From contig NZ_JBHWAB010000001.1 in assembly GCF_042688525.2 (NCBI RefSeq), positions 806,001 through 870,000 on the forward strand: DNA of 64,000 nt, given 5' to 3'. Under the pieces are notes generated by a model. It made no database searches, was not told where the DNA came from, and worked only from the letters and a program-made list of their open reading frames with translations. The first letter of the stretch is position 1. Every line of letters begins with the position of its first letter. This document shows, one piece after another, positions 8,606 to 17,645 of the stretch. Source of the DNA: Haloimpatiens sp042688525. Its GTDB lineage: Bacteria > Bacillota > Clostridia > Clostridiales > Clostridiaceae. A program made the translations under genes and the position numbers.

Positions 8606-8703
8606 CGTTACAGAAAACTTATAAAAGTTACAAATTCAATTTTGAAGTTGAAAACAACTGCTGCGGGAAATGATAGTATTTTTGTTTTCTTGTAACTCCT
8701 CCT
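8606..8703 (-). promoter_or_regulatory. Leader hairpin with a distant Shine-Dalgarno sequence, upstream of the crp-like gene
   Basis: On the minus strand a strong AGGAGGAG (8703-8696) lies about 100 bases before the ATG at 8597, with no start codon of its own. GTTACAAGAAAAC right after it is complementary to GTTTTCTGTAAC just before the gene, so the leader can fold and bring the strong site close to the ATG. The loop contains CTGCTGCGGGAAATGATA (8659-8676), a fragment of the subfamily-1 palindromic element. Any regulatory role is inference. Confidence 0.35.
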
Positions 8704-8761
8704 TTCTTTTTTATTTAAAAAGGTTTACCTATATAATAACATTTTAAAAACATATATGTGG

Positions 8762-8812
8762 GGGACAGGTCTTCAATTTTTAGTGTTTTGCTAAAAATTG
8801 AAGACCTGTCCC
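8762..8812. repeat. REP-like GGGAC hairpin (copy 1)
   Basis: GGGACAGGTCTTCAATTTTT at 8762-8781, continuing AG, is repeated exactly as its reverse complement at 8791-8812, giving a 22-bp perfect stem around a 7-base loop, followed by TTGAATTTTTT. Two relatives lie at 13718-13772 and 34915-34965. The shape resembles REP sequences handled by Y1 (RAYT-type) transposases, though no such gene is in the window. Confidence 0.8.
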
Positions 8813-8907
8813 TTGAATTTTTTGCATTTTGAACAAGCGTGTGTTGTGTTTTTGTTATATAATGTTATTATTAGTATATATATCACAAAATGGAGGTATA
8901 AAACTAT

Positions 8908-11900
8908 ATGAGGAAAAATATTAAGAAATTTACAGCTTGTACTATGACAGCTGGTTTACTTTTTACTTTGATTCAGGTACCACAGGTTAAAGCGGAGCAA
9001 ATAAGATTTAATGGTTCAGATAGAATAGATACAGCTATGAAAATAGCAAAAAGTCAGTGGAAAGATAGCGCAGAATATGTAGTGATTACAGCAGCAGATA
9101 ATGATTATCTTTTAGATGCATTGATTGCTGCGCCATTAGCAAAGGCGTATAATGCACCGATTGTTACAAATTTTAAAGGCGATAAAGTAGATGGAAATAC
9201 GTTAGAACAGTTAAAAAAATGGAAAACAAAAACAGTTTTTATTGCTAGTGGAACTAAGGTATTTACAAAAAAGTTTGAAGATAAGTTAAAAAGCACAGGG
9301 GTAAGGGTTATACGTGTAGGTGATGATAATAAGGAAAAGACTTCACTTAATGTTGCAAAAGCATTAAAAGAAAAAGTAGGTGCATTTAATAAAGTATGTG
9401 TAGTTTCAGAAGATAATGCACATTTGGTTGATTCATTATCAATAGCTCCAATAGCTGGTATAGAAAATATGCCTATATTAGTATGCCAAAAGGATAAGGT
9501 TTCAAAAGAAATAAAAGATTATATAACTAATAATAAAATACAAAATGTTTATGCTATAGGTGGAAATGGAGTTTTAAGTGATAAAGTAGTTAATGAAATG
9601 AAAGCAAAGAGAATATCAGGGAAAGATAGGTATTCAACAAATGTAGAAGTATTAAAGGAATTTGAAGACTCATTAAAGTTTGAAAAGATATATTTAGCTT
9701 CAGGTGCTAATGGACATCTTGTTGATGCTATATCAGGATCTAGTTTGGCAGGTAAAACATCATCACCAATAATATTGGTAGGTAATACAGTATCAGAATC
9801 TGCAAAAGAATTTATGCAAAGTAATACTAATGAAAAAGACATGATTTATATCTTTGGTGGAGAAGGTGCAGTTTCAGTTGATGCTGCAGATAAAGCTGAA
9901 CTTATAAAAAATGGAGAAGAAAATGGAATACTAAAGCTTAGTGATGCAAAATGGTTAAGTAGTAGGGTAATACTTACTAAGGTTAAGTATGGAATAAATA
10001 AAATGACAAAGGACAATTTTGTAGTTGGAAGTGAAAATAATATCCTTGGTATAAATTCTGCACAAAAGGCAGTTTGGGATAAAAGCGGAAAAACAATGAT
10101 TATACGTTTAAACCAAGCTATGCAAAGTGGAAAAATATATAGTGTAAATGATATGAATATTACAGCAGAAAATAGTAATGATGAAATGCCTTGTATTACA
10201 AATATAGAATCAACTGATTACAATAAAGTTGAAGTATCTTTTTCAAAACCAGTTGATATAAGTGAAATGAAAATGGATATACAAGAAGAAAATAGTGGAG
10301 ATAAGTTAAATGTAAGTAACATAAATTATGTAGATGGACAAGCTAATACAGTAGAAATTACAACAAGTGAACAAAAGGGAAATGTTATATATAAATGTAA
10401 TGTATATGGTACGAAGGATTTTGAAGGAAATTATATGAAACCTGATAAAGGAAATACATTTACAGGAACTAAAAAAGATACTACAACAAAACTTGAAATT
10501 GCAAGTGCAGAAGCATTAAACCCTAGAAATATAATGGTTACATTTAATACAAGAATAGATAAAGATAAAGTAAAAAATTTAGGTAATTATAATGTAGAAG
10601 AATTTCAGGGCTTTTTAACAAAATACAGTGTAAAGGCTGTAAGAATGGCAGAAGATTCAGATTATCAATTTAAAGATTCAAAAACACAAAAACAATCTAT
10701 TGTAGTAACTTTAGATAATCCTATGAAAGATAGTACTATATTTAATATTAAAGTTTCTAACTTAACAACAAGCACAGGTGTTTGTATGAATACAGATAAA
10801 CAAAATACTGATTTTATAGGAATTGGACCATTTACAACACAAATGGATTTTACAGATAAGGAAAATAAAATAATTCCAATAAGCAATAAAAAAATAAGAG
10901 TTGTGTTCAAGAGACATATGAATAAAAACACATTGATAATTCCTAATTTCAAAATACAGGATGTATATAGTGGGAAAGATGTACAAGTAAATTCTTTAGA
11001 TATACTAGATGATAGAACAATAGATCTTACTGTTTCTCAGATGGATGAGAAATTATATAAAATTGCATTAAGTTATTTAAAGGATGTAGATGGAAATACT
11101 TTTGAAATTGAAAAATGTTCTAGAATATTTAAAGGAAGTTCAAAAGATGCACAGATAACAAAAATAGAAAAATCAGAACTTTTGAGTGATGATGTGTCTT
11201 TAGTTGTAACTTTTGATAATGTACTTGGAAAAAATGCTTTAAATACTTCAAATTATATTATAAACAATGGAGTAGGACATCCTTCAAGAGTTCAAAAGGT
11301 AGAAGGAAAACAAAACGCAGTTAAGTTAACAGTACCTAAAACAGTAAATAATGTTATGTATAAATTAACTGTTAGAAATCTTCAAGATATAGATGGAAAA
11401 TCTATAGAAGGTGAGTTGATCTCAAACTTTTCAGGGAGAGGCAGTGATGGTCAAGCTTTAAAAGTAGTTAAAGCAGAAGCTGTTGACAGGCATACATTAA
11501 AAATATGTTTTAATATGTCAGTTAAAAGTCCTTTAATTGATGGTGAAAATAGAATTTGGAACAGTAGTTCAAATAGCTTAAACTCTAAACTTGTAAATAT
11601 TAAAGGAAAAACTACAAAGGCGTTAGGTAATTATGGAAGACTTTATGCATATGAAGATATTAAAAATAATAATGCAATAATAGTAAGAAGTGATTATCTT
11701 GATTTTTCAAAATACAAAGCTGATTCTAGTGGAAAATTTACACTAGACATAAAGGGTAGTAAAGATGATGTTAAATTCTCATATAATAGTGAAAAAGCTG
11801 CTTCTATAATCGTAGATAAGGTACAAGCTCTTAATAAAAAAAGTATTAGGATTTATTTTAATCAGCCTGTAGAAATAGAAAAGAATGCTGATTTTGCAAA

Positions 11901-12945
11901 GGTAATAAGTAATATTTATGATTCAGACAAAGCGAAAAAAACAACTTACTATTATACAGCTTTGAATTCAAAGTATTTGAGAAATGCTACTCCTATAGAT
12001 AGTACACATAAGGTTTATGATTTCACATTGACAGGATGTTTAAACAGCAGCTATTATTATTTAGTTGTAAATCCTCATATAACAAATTCAAAAGAAAATG
12101 GTGTTCATGATTATACTAAGAATGATACATCTGGTTTTGTAACAATGAAGGATGAAGATTCATCATTACTTGGAATTCAACAGGTTAGAAAGTTCTCAGG
12201 TTCATCAGAAAATCCAAAAGATATAAACAGTGTTTCAGCAAAAATGAAGGACTGCAAAACTATAGAAGTATGTTATCCTGAAGCTATGAATATAAATGGA
12301 AATGATAAAAAATCAGTGCTTAACAAAAAGAATTATAAACTTGTAGATAAAAATGGAAAAGAAATTGCTTCACATTTCTTGTTTATGCACATTACAGATA
12401 TAAAATATGATAGAAATGGTAATAAAGCAGTAATAACATTAAATGAAAAGTTACCATCAAGTGAAAGTGGATATTATGTACAATTGTCAAAAGACATTAA
12501 GAATTCAGTAGATACTAAGTATGTAAAATCATCAAACGGTGAGGTTAAATGTCCATTTGCTTTAAGTAATGTTGCGGCTCAAAAGGTAGAAATTGCAAAG
12601 GGTACATCTTATTCACAAAGTAATAGAAAGTTGAAGATAAAATTGAATGAGAAATGTATTAGTTTAGTACCATATGACAAGGATATTTTGTTTGCAGATT
12701 TTAAGATAACTTTGGTAGATGCAAATGGAAATTCATATGAATTGAAGGATAGTGATATAGAGAAGGTAGAGACTAACATAAAGGATTCTTATTCTTCTTA
12801 TGATGATGAGCTCAATGTGGTATTGAGCAGCAAGTTAAAATTGAAATCTGGAGAGATAGGAAATGTAGAGTTAAGGGCTAATAGCTCTCTGATTGGAATT
12901 AACGGAGAAAGTTCAAATAAATCTGTTCAAATTTTTGTGCAGTAG
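8908..12945 (+). CDS. Giant CWB2 surface protein with Ig-like repeats (S-layer type)
   Basis: 1345 residues. A signal peptide (residues 1-29, cut near VKA-EQ) precedes three cell-wall-binding-repeat-2 (CWB2) modules at about 33-325, beginning RFNGSDRIDTAMKIAKSQW and recurring at about 120 and 235 (RISGKDRYSTNVEVLKEF). CWB2 triplets hold clostridial S-layer proteins to an anionic wall polymer. From about 340 to the end there are at least six related beta-sandwich units, each with a core like NPRNIMVTFNTRID, KKSIRIYFNQPVEI or RHTLKICFNMSV. These match SbsA/Big-5-type Ig-like domains. The ATG is preceded by GGAGG. It is probably an exported, wall-anchored structural protein. A TATAAT lies near 8860. 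No partner genes adjoin it. Confidence 0.88.
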   Translation: MRKNIKKFTACTMTAGLLFTLIQVPQVKAEQIRFNGSDRIDTAMKIAKSQWKDSAEYVVITAADNDYLLDALIAAPLAKAYNAPIVTNFKGDKVDGNTLEQLKKWKTKTVFIASGTKVFTKKFEDKLKSTGVRVIRVGDDNKEKTSLNVAKALKEKVGAFNKVCVVSEDNAHLVDSLSIAPIAGIENMPILVCQKDKVSKEIKDYITNNKIQNVYAIGGNGVLSDKVVNEMKAKRISGKDRYSTNVEVLKEFEDSLKFEKIYLASGANGHLVDAISGSSLAGKTSSPIILVGNTVSESAKEFMQSNTNEKDMIYIFGGEGAVSVDAADKAELIKNGEENGILKLSDAKWLSSRVILTKVKYGINKMTKDNFVVGSENNILGINSAQKAVWDKSGKTMIIRLNQAMQSGKIYSVNDMNITAENSNDEMPCITNIESTDYNKVEVSFSKPVDISEMKMDIQEENSGDKLNVSNINYVDGQANTVEITTSEQKGNVIYKCNVYGTKDFEGNYMKPDKGNTFTGTKKDTTTKLEIASAEALNPRNIMVTFNTRIDKDKVKNLGNYNVEEFQGFLTKYSVKAVRMAEDSDYQFKDSKTQKQSIVVTLDNPMKDSTIFNIKVSNLTTSTGVCMNTDKQNTDFIGIGPFTTQMDFTDKENKIIPISNKKIRVVFKRHMNKNTLIIPNFKIQDVYSGKDVQVNSLDILDDRTIDLTVSQMDEKLYKIALSYLKDVDGNTFEIEKCSRIFKGSSKDAQITKIEKSELLSDDVSLVVTFDNVLGKNALNTSNYIINNGVGHPSRVQKVEGKQNAVKLTVPKTVNNVMYKLTVRNLQDIDGKSIEGELISNFSGRGSDGQALKVVKAEAVDRHTLKICFNMSVKSPLIDGENRIWNSSSNSLNSKLVNIKGKTTKALGNYGRLYAYEDIKNNNAIIVRSDYLDFSKYKADSSGKFTLDIKGSKDDVKFSYNSEKAASIIVDKVQALNKKSIRIYFNQPVEIEKNADFAKVISNIYDSDKAKKTTYYYTALNSKYLRNATPIDSTHKVYDFTLTGCLNSSYYYLVVNPHITNSKENGVHDYTKNDTSGFVTMKDEDSSLLGIQQVRKFSGSSENPKDINSVSAKMKDCKTIEVCYPEAMNINGNDKKSVLNKKNYKLVDKNGKEIASHFLFMHITDIKYDRNGNKAVITLNEKLPSSESGYYVQLSKDIKNSVDTKYVKSSNGEVKCPFALSNVAAQKVEIAKGTSYSQSNRKLKIKLNEKCISLVPYDKDILFADFKITLVDANGNSYELKDSDIEKVETNIKDSYSSYDDELNVVLSSKLKLKSGEIGNVELRANSSLIGINGESSNKSVQIFVQ

Positions 12946-12961
12946 TAAGCCAGGGTACAAG

Positions 12962-13190
12962 CAGGCTAAACTCCGATAAATGATATTTTGCTATAAAACC
13001 TATCACTTCACAAAGTAATTCTAAGTTCTAAAAATTTAATATTGCTAAAAAACTCAAACTCGCTACACTCAAACAATGAGTTTTTCTTAACGCAACATTA
13101 AATTTTTAGAACAAGAATTACTAATGTTCGTTCAAACGGTTTTTACGCAAAATATCATTTATCTGCGTTAAGTAGCATTCTAGTACTGGT
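12962..13190. repeat. Palindromic element, subfamily 2 (copy 2)
   Basis: It closely repeats 7338-7580: CTCCGATAAATGATATTTTG on the left is mirrored by CAAAATATCATTTATC on the right, and the same CTCAAACTCGCTACACTC apex is present. It starts about 17 bases after the surface-protein stop codon, so it would lie in that gene's 3' untranslated region. Confidence 0.8.
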
Positions 13191-13191
13191 G

Positions 13192-13350
13192 AGACAATAA
13201 GGAATTAACGTACTCTAAGCCTTGCTCATATTGAAAAAAGATTTTTAAATTAATATTCCAGAGGAATTAGTAATTTAAAAATAACTTTTTTCAAATTCGT
13301 AAGGCTAAGAGTACGTAAATGTCGTTCAAGGATTCCTTAATCTTATCCCC
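13192..13350. repeat. Palindromic element, subfamily 3 (core type)
   Basis: TAAGGAAT/ATTCCTTA and TAACGTACTCTAAG/CTTAGAGTACGTAAA are paired arms around a central stem GAAAAAAGATTTTT/AAATAACTTTTTTC. The centre matches that of subfamily 1, but the outer arms differ. The nearest relative is inside 61432-61710. Confidence 0.7.
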
Positions 13351-13384
13351 TTTTTATTTACTGGCAAGATTTATAGGTTGTAAC

Positions 13385-13695
13385 ATAAAGTAATATTAAG
13401 TTCTAAAAATTTAATATTGCTAAAAAACTCAAACTTGCTACACTCAAACAATGAGTTTTTCTTAATGCAATGTTAACTTGAAACTTAGCTTCAAATGTAA
13501 TCTTTATTCCATTTGAAGGTTAGTTGAAATTATCCAGGAGCTTAGTGCCTTTTAACTAACTCTTATAGAAAAAGAGGTAGTCTTAGAGACACTTAGCTAC
13601 CGGATAAATTTTTAGAACAAGAATTACTAATGTTCGTTCAAACGGTTTTTACGCAAAATATCATTTATCTGCGTTAAGTAGCATTCTAGTACCGG
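13385..13695. repeat. Palindromic element, subfamily 2 (copy 3), interrupted
   Basis: The left part (AATATTAAGTTCTAAAAATT, then CTCAAACTTGCTACACTC) and the right part (AAATTTTTAGAACAAGAATT, through to CAAAATATCATTTATCTGCG) match copy 2, but the two halves are split by an unrelated 129-base insertion at 13477-13605. Confidence 0.75.
13477..13605. mobile_element. Structured 129-bp insertion inside a palindromic repeat
   Basis: Aligning this locus with 12962-13190 shows uninterrupted TTAAATTTTTAG there and TTAA-(129 bases)-AAATTTTTAG here. The insert has a perfect CTTCAAATG/CATTTGAAG hairpin (13489-13518) and a nested structure in which ATCC and AGCTTAGTG pair with CACTTAGCT and GGAT, enclosing a second stem ACTAACTCTT/AAGAGGTAGT. 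No ORF is present. Placement right after TTAA with no target duplication suits a single-strand-type insertion (IS200/IS605-like), but the class is unproven. Confidence 0.6.
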
Positions 13696-13717
13696 TGAGA
13701 TGAAAAGAAAAGTGTAA

Positions 13718-13772
13718 GGGACGGTTCTTCAATTTTTAGCAGCGAAAATACTAAAAATTCAAGAACTGTCCC
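13718..13772. repeat. REP-like GGGAC hairpin (copy 2)
   Basis: GGGACGGTTCTTCAATTTTT (with AG) at 13718-13739 pairs with CTAAAAATTCAAGAACTGTC (with CC) at 13751-13772, with two mismatches, and is followed by TTGAATTT as in copy 1. It lies immediately after the third subfamily-2 palindrome. Confidence 0.75.
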
Positions 13773-13917
13773 TTGAATTTGTTGTAAGAAAATTTATAAG
13801 AGCTTCTAAGCTTAAGATGGAGTAAAAACTTTATTTGAAGTTTAGGAGTCTTTTTATTATTATAGATTTAAGAATGAGAATATAATTTTTTAATTTGGAT
13901 AGAGGTGGGGAGTTTTT

Positions 13918-14241
13918 ATGAAACCAGCAGACTTAACAGGAATTTTTGTAGTTGCTTTTTTGGCAGGGGGGATATTAACTTTTTTAGGGGCAATAATTAA
14001 ATATTTTAATGCGGGAGATATAATTAATTTTTTTGATGAGAAAAAACATGATAAAGATAAAGTTTCAAGAATTGTTGGAAGAGACCTTTTGATAATAGGA
14101 GTAAGTGTAATAATAAGTGCTGTTATTAGTATATTTATTGACGAAAAGTATTATAATTTTATGATGGTAAGCCAAGTATTTATAATAATATTTGGATTAG
14201 TATTAACTAATTATCAATTTTTCAAATGTTGTAAAAAATAA
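13918..14241 (+). CDS. Small membrane protein, DUF3784-like
   Basis: 107 residues with three hydrophobic segments: about 8-28 (GIFVVAFLAGGILTFLGAII), 55-72 (LLIIGVSVIISAVISIFI) and 80-100. A charged loop, FFDEKKHDKDKVSRIVGRDL, lies between the first two. The layout (helix, D/E/K-rich loop with a conserved G-R/K turn, two helices) and the length fit DUF3784-type proteins, whose function is unknown. AGGTGGGG is upstream of the ATG. It stands alone between repeat-rich gaps. Confidence 0.65.
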   Translation: MKPADLTGIFVVAFLAGGILTFLGAIIKYFNAGDIINFFDEKKHDKDKVSRIVGRDLLIIGVSVIISAVISIFIDEKYYNFMMVSQVFIIIFGLVLTNYQFFKCCKK

Positions 14242-14242
14242 C

Positions 14243-14316
14243 TTTGTTCAAATGTTTCTTACGCAAAATATCATTTCCCTTTGCTAGGGAGTATTTTTTC
14301 TACTGCGAAAGTTGAG
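14243..14316. repeat. Right half of a subfamily-1 palindromic element
   Basis: Beginning right after the preceding stop codon, TTTGTTCAAATGTTTCTTAC, then TATCATTTCCC, then TACTGCGAAAGTTGAG match the right arm of the copy at 42434-42690. The left arm is absent, so this is a truncated copy. Confidence 0.75.
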
Positions 14317-14426
14317 TAACTTAACTTTTACAGGCAAAAGCAGTTGTTTCTATAACAAACTTGCAAGAAATGTAAAATCTAATTTCAATATACTAAAAAT
14401 TCAGCAAAGAAATTTCATTAAAAGTG

Positions 14427-14455
14427 TTGACAAAATTATCAGAATATTATATTAT
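14427..14455 (+). promoter_or_regulatory. Strong sigma-A-type promoter of the candidate ncRNA
   Basis: TTGACA at 14427-14432, a 17-base spacer, and TATTAT at 14450-14455. Predicted start near 14462. No coding region follows before the terminator at 14910-14960. Confidence 0.75.
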
Positions 14456-14461
14456 TATAGT

Positions 14462-14957
14462 AACAAATAAATAAGCAAAGACATAGCAAGTACTCCTTTT
14501 TACAAATGATAAATTTAAAAAGTATAAGCGCAGAAGGGAGTGAGGCCACCAATAGTTTAAGTGTAAAATTAAAAAAAGATTTTATGAAAGTGAAGGTGAG
14601 GCCAAAAGTAAATTTAATTTTCAGTTAATTCAGTAGATCCTAATTCTGTACTATAAGATAATTAAATTGTACGTAAATGGTATGTTGTATTTGGAGTATA
14701 GTAAGAGTGCTTATAATTTGTAAATTCATTAGTTATAAAAGTAATTAGATGTTAAAAATCATTAGATGTAATGTGTAAACCACAATAGCTTCAAGGAAGG
14801 TTAATAATTCTATGGAGACTATTGAAAAGTACTAAAATTTCAGAAGAGAGGTTGGGTGTAAAAATTCAAATAGAAGATGAAAACTTTATAAAAGAATTAG
14901 GATCTATTTAGCAGCTTATTCATATGTAATGTATGTGAATGAGCTGCTATATTATTT
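14462..14957 (+). ncRNA. Probable ~0.5-kb structured non-coding RNA (unassigned)
   Basis: The segment lies between a near-consensus promoter and a strong intrinsic terminator and has no credible ORF on the sense strand. Long-range pairing is visible. TAGATCCTAATTCT at 14634-14647 is the exact complement of AGAATTAGGATCTA at 14893-14906, closing a 273-base domain. In the 5' domain, ACTCCTTTTT (14492-14501) can pair with AGAAGGGAGT (14532-14541). GGCCACC (14544-14550) can pair with the GGT and GGCC of GGTGAGGCC (14595-14603) with a GA bulge, around a TAAAAT/ATTTTA hairpin. CAATAG (14783-14788) can pair with CTATTG near 14820. It does not carry recognisable RNase P, tmRNA, SRP or T-box signatures. 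The size recalls large clostridial RNAs such as OLE, but neither motif nor locus supports that name. Confidence 0.65.
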
Positions 14958-14960
14958 TTT
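14910..14960 (+). terminator. Strong intrinsic terminator of the candidate ncRNA
   Basis: AGCAGCTTATTCATATG (14910-14926) pairs with TGTGAATGAGCTGCT and adjoining bases to 14948, a 16-17 bp stem with G-U pairs, followed by ATATTATTTTTT. Confidence 0.85.
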
Positions 14961-15380
14961 GTATAACTAAAATGAAAAAAAAGTTAATTATATAGAAATA
15001 TTTTTATAAAATAAATGGTTACATAGAAGTGGAGAGTTAGAAGTGTTTTTAAGAAAAACTAGTATAAAGTAAAAACTACTACATTATGTAGTAGTATATC
15101 TAAAGACGCTTAGCGTATAAACGCGCAATGCTATCATATAATTTTGAAATTAATATTTATACTTATAATATAATCAAAAAAGACTAAGTTGTCAAGAAAA
15201 ATTTAGCATTTTCACAAATTTATGAGTTTAGACAAAATGTAAAATTACATAGGCTTTACAATGCATTATTGATGATTTCACATTTTCATTATATTTGAAT
15301 AAAATTATTATAGTACGTATTGCAGAACTTTAGTTTTTATCTAAATATAATTTGTCACAATAAGTTAGGAGGGGAGATAT
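14961..15380. other. Gene-free AT-rich gap before helD
   Basis: 420 bases with no ORF. It holds a perfect hairpin CTACTACAT/ATGTAGTAG near 15079-15097 and a GC-richer patch (ACGCTTAGCGTATAAACGCG, near 15106-15125) with short inverted repeats. It presumably carries the helD promoter, which I could not place. The ribosome site AGGAGGGG is at 15368-15375. Confidence 0.4.
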
Positions 15381-17645
15381 ATGTCTGCATATGATCATCC
15401 GAATTATCAAGAGGAATTAGAAAGGTTAAATAATACTATTAGTTATTTAGAGAATTATAATGAAAAATTTTTAAATCGAAAATCAAGCATTGACGAGGCT
15501 GTTGATTATGGTAAAAGTCATTACAACTCAGATAATGCGGAGCAATTTAATGAATTGGTAATAAATACTGCTCTTCAAGATACTGTAAAAGGTAAAATTA
15601 GGGATATTACTAAAAGTATTTCAAAGCCTTATTTTGCAAGAGTAGATTTTGATGAAAATGGGTCTAATAAACATGGTAAATATTATATAGGAAAAATATC
15701 TCTTATGAATGAAGAGAATCAAGAATTTTTAATAATAGATTGGAGATCACCTGTTGCTAATTTATATTATGAAGGAAGATTAGGAAAAGCAAGCTATAAT
15801 TGTCCTGATGGAGAAATATCAGGACAAATAAAATTGAAGAGGCAGTACAGTATAGAGTCAGGAAAGCTTAAAGAAATATTTGATATAGATATAACTACTA
15901 ATGATGAGTTTTTGCAGGCAGCCCTTGGAGCTAGTAAGGATAATAGATTAAAGGATATTGTATCTACAATACAATCGGAACAGAACAAAGTTATAAGAGC
16001 AGATATGTGGAAACCTCTTATAGTGCAAGGTGCTGCTGGTGGAGGAAAAACTACTATAGCGCTCCATAGAATAGCATATCTTATGTATAATAACGAAAAC
16101 AATATAAAACCTGAAAACTTTATGATAATAGCACCAAATAGATTCTTTCTAAGCTATATTTCAGAAGTACTTCCAGAACTGGGTGTGGAAAATGTAACGC
16201 AGACTACCTTTGAAGATTTTGCTTTTGGAATAATAGGTAAGAAGTTAAAGTTAAAATCATCTCAACAAAAACTTTCAGGAATTATTGAAAATTATTCAAG
16301 TGAAAAATGTAAACAGAATAGTAATATAATAGCGGCATCTTCTTTTAAATCATCTCTTATGTTTAAAAATATGCTTGAACGATATTTTAAAAAAGTAGAA
16401 GAAAATTTTATTCCTAAGGTAGATTTTAAAATACACAATTTTATATTATTCAGTTATGAAGAGTTAAACAGACAGTTTTTTGAAGAATATAGTTATTTGC
16501 CCTTTAAGAAGCGTGTTAATGAAATTAAAAAAAGTTTGATAAATAAAGTTAAAAACAACAAGAAAAAAATGCTTGAACAAGTAGAGAAAGAGTATGATGA
16601 AGAAATCGATGAAGTAAGAGCAGCAATGAACGACTGCGCAGAAAGAAGAGCTAAAATAATAAAAATTGCAGATGAAAGAGATGAGTTACTTTCAAATATC
16701 AAAAAGGGTCTTAAAACATTAATAAAGAATTATGTATCTAAAATTAATACAAAATCAGTGTTGGATTATTATATTGGTTTTTTAAATAATATGGAAAATT
16801 TTAATAAAGATAGTGTTTCAAATGAACTTATAAATTATGTAAAAAATGCTTCACTTAAGAATCTTTTATCTAAAGATATAGAAGTGGAAGACTTAGCACC
16901 TTTAATGTATATTAAATTTAGCATTTTTGGATTAGATGAAAAGATAAGTTTAAAGCATATAGTAATTGATGAAGCTCAAGATTTTAGTTTATTTCAACTT
17001 TATATTCTTAAGAAGATAATAAATAGCAGTTCATTTACAATATTGGGTGATTTGTGTCAAGGAATATATAGTTATAGAGGAATAAATGATTGGAACGATG
17101 TAGCAAAGTATATATTTGAAAATGAAGATTCAACAATGCTTTCTTTAGAGAGAAGTTATAGAACTACTATAGAAATAATGAATGCTGCAAGTGAGGTTAT
17201 AGGTAGTCTTAAAAATTCTCGTCTCCCTAAGGCAAAACCTGTAATACGACACGGGGAGGAAGTAAAGGTTTTTGAAAAAGATTCTCTAAAAGAAATAGCA
17301 AAAGACATAGATGATAAAATTTTGGAAATGGAAAAGCAGGACTATAAGTCTATGGCAATAATATGTAAAACGCTTGATGAGTGTAAAAATCTTAAGAGGC
17401 TTCTAAAAAATAAGAAGAATGTTTCAGTAATAACAGGTAAAGAAAAAGAGTATTCTGGTGGTGTTGTTGTAATTCCTTCTTATCTTGTAAAGGGGCTTGA
17501 GTTTGATATGGTTGTAATAGCTAATGCTTCTAAGGAAGAGTATACTAATAGTGAGCTTGATGTAAAGCTTTTGTATGTAGCGATGACAAGACCTCTTCAT
17601 AAGCTTTATATTTATTCTGTAGGACAAAAAAGTGAAATAATTTAG
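15381..17645 (+). CDS. helD: HelD-type RNA polymerase recycling ATPase (UvrD/Rep superfamily)
   Basis: 754 residues, the usual HelD length. An N-terminal coiled-coil (about 10-80) precedes the characteristic FARVDF..YYIGK and LIIDWRSPVANLYYEG block (85-135). Then follow Walker A GAAGGGKT (217-224), an inserted charged helical region (about 370-450), Walker B HIVIDEAQDFS (about 533), SYRTT (motif IV region), and the C-terminal VKGLEFDMVVIAN and LLYVAMTRPLHKLYIYS motifs. HelD enters the RNA polymerase channels and uses ATP to release stalled polymerase from nucleic acid. It is a single gene with AGGAGGGGAG before the ATG and lies directly downstream of the candidate ncRNA, on the same strand. 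Confidence 0.9.
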   Translation: MSAYDHPNYQEELERLNNTISYLENYNEKFLNRKSSIDEAVDYGKSHYNSDNAEQFNELVINTALQDTVKGKIRDITKSISKPYFARVDFDENGSNKHGKYYIGKISLMNEENQEFLIIDWRSPVANLYYEGRLGKASYNCPDGEISGQIKLKRQYSIESGKLKEIFDIDITTNDEFLQAALGASKDNRLKDIVSTIQSEQNKVIRADMWKPLIVQGAAGGGKTTIALHRIAYLMYNNENNIKPENFMIIAPNRFFLSYISEVLPELGVENVTQTTFEDFAFGIIGKKLKLKSSQQKLSGIIENYSSEKCKQNSNIIAASSFKSSLMFKNMLERYFKKVEENFIPKVDFKIHNFILFSYEELNRQFFEEYSYLPFKKRVNEIKKSLINKVKNNKKKMLEQVEKEYDEEIDEVRAAMNDCAERRAKIIKIADERDELLSNIKKGLKTLIKNYVSKINTKSVLDYYIGFLNNMENFNKDSVSNELINYVKNASLKNLLSKDIEVEDLAPLMYIKFSIFGLDEKISLKHIVIDEAQDFSLFQLYILKKIINSSSFTILGDLCQGIYSYRGINDWNDVAKYIFENEDSTMLSLERSYRTTIEIMNAASEVIGSLKNSRLPKAKPVIRHGEEVKVFEKDSLKEIAKDIDDKILEMEKQDYKSMAIICKTLDECKNLKRLLKNKKNVSVITGKEKEYSGGVVVIPSYLVKGLEFDMVVIANASKEEYTNSELDVKLLYVAMTRPLHKLYIYSVGQKSEII

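Noticed and set aside
14584..14628. Short ORF (14 codons) inside the candidate ncRNA
   Set aside because: No ribosome site, and it overlaps the predicted GGTGAGGCC pairing; likely chance.
14462..14957. Naming the candidate RNA as OLE, raiA, RNase P, tmRNA, SRP or a retron RNA
   Set aside because: Size alone is suggestive of OLE, but no diagnostic motif or the usual locus was seen, and no reverse transcriptase gene is nearby.
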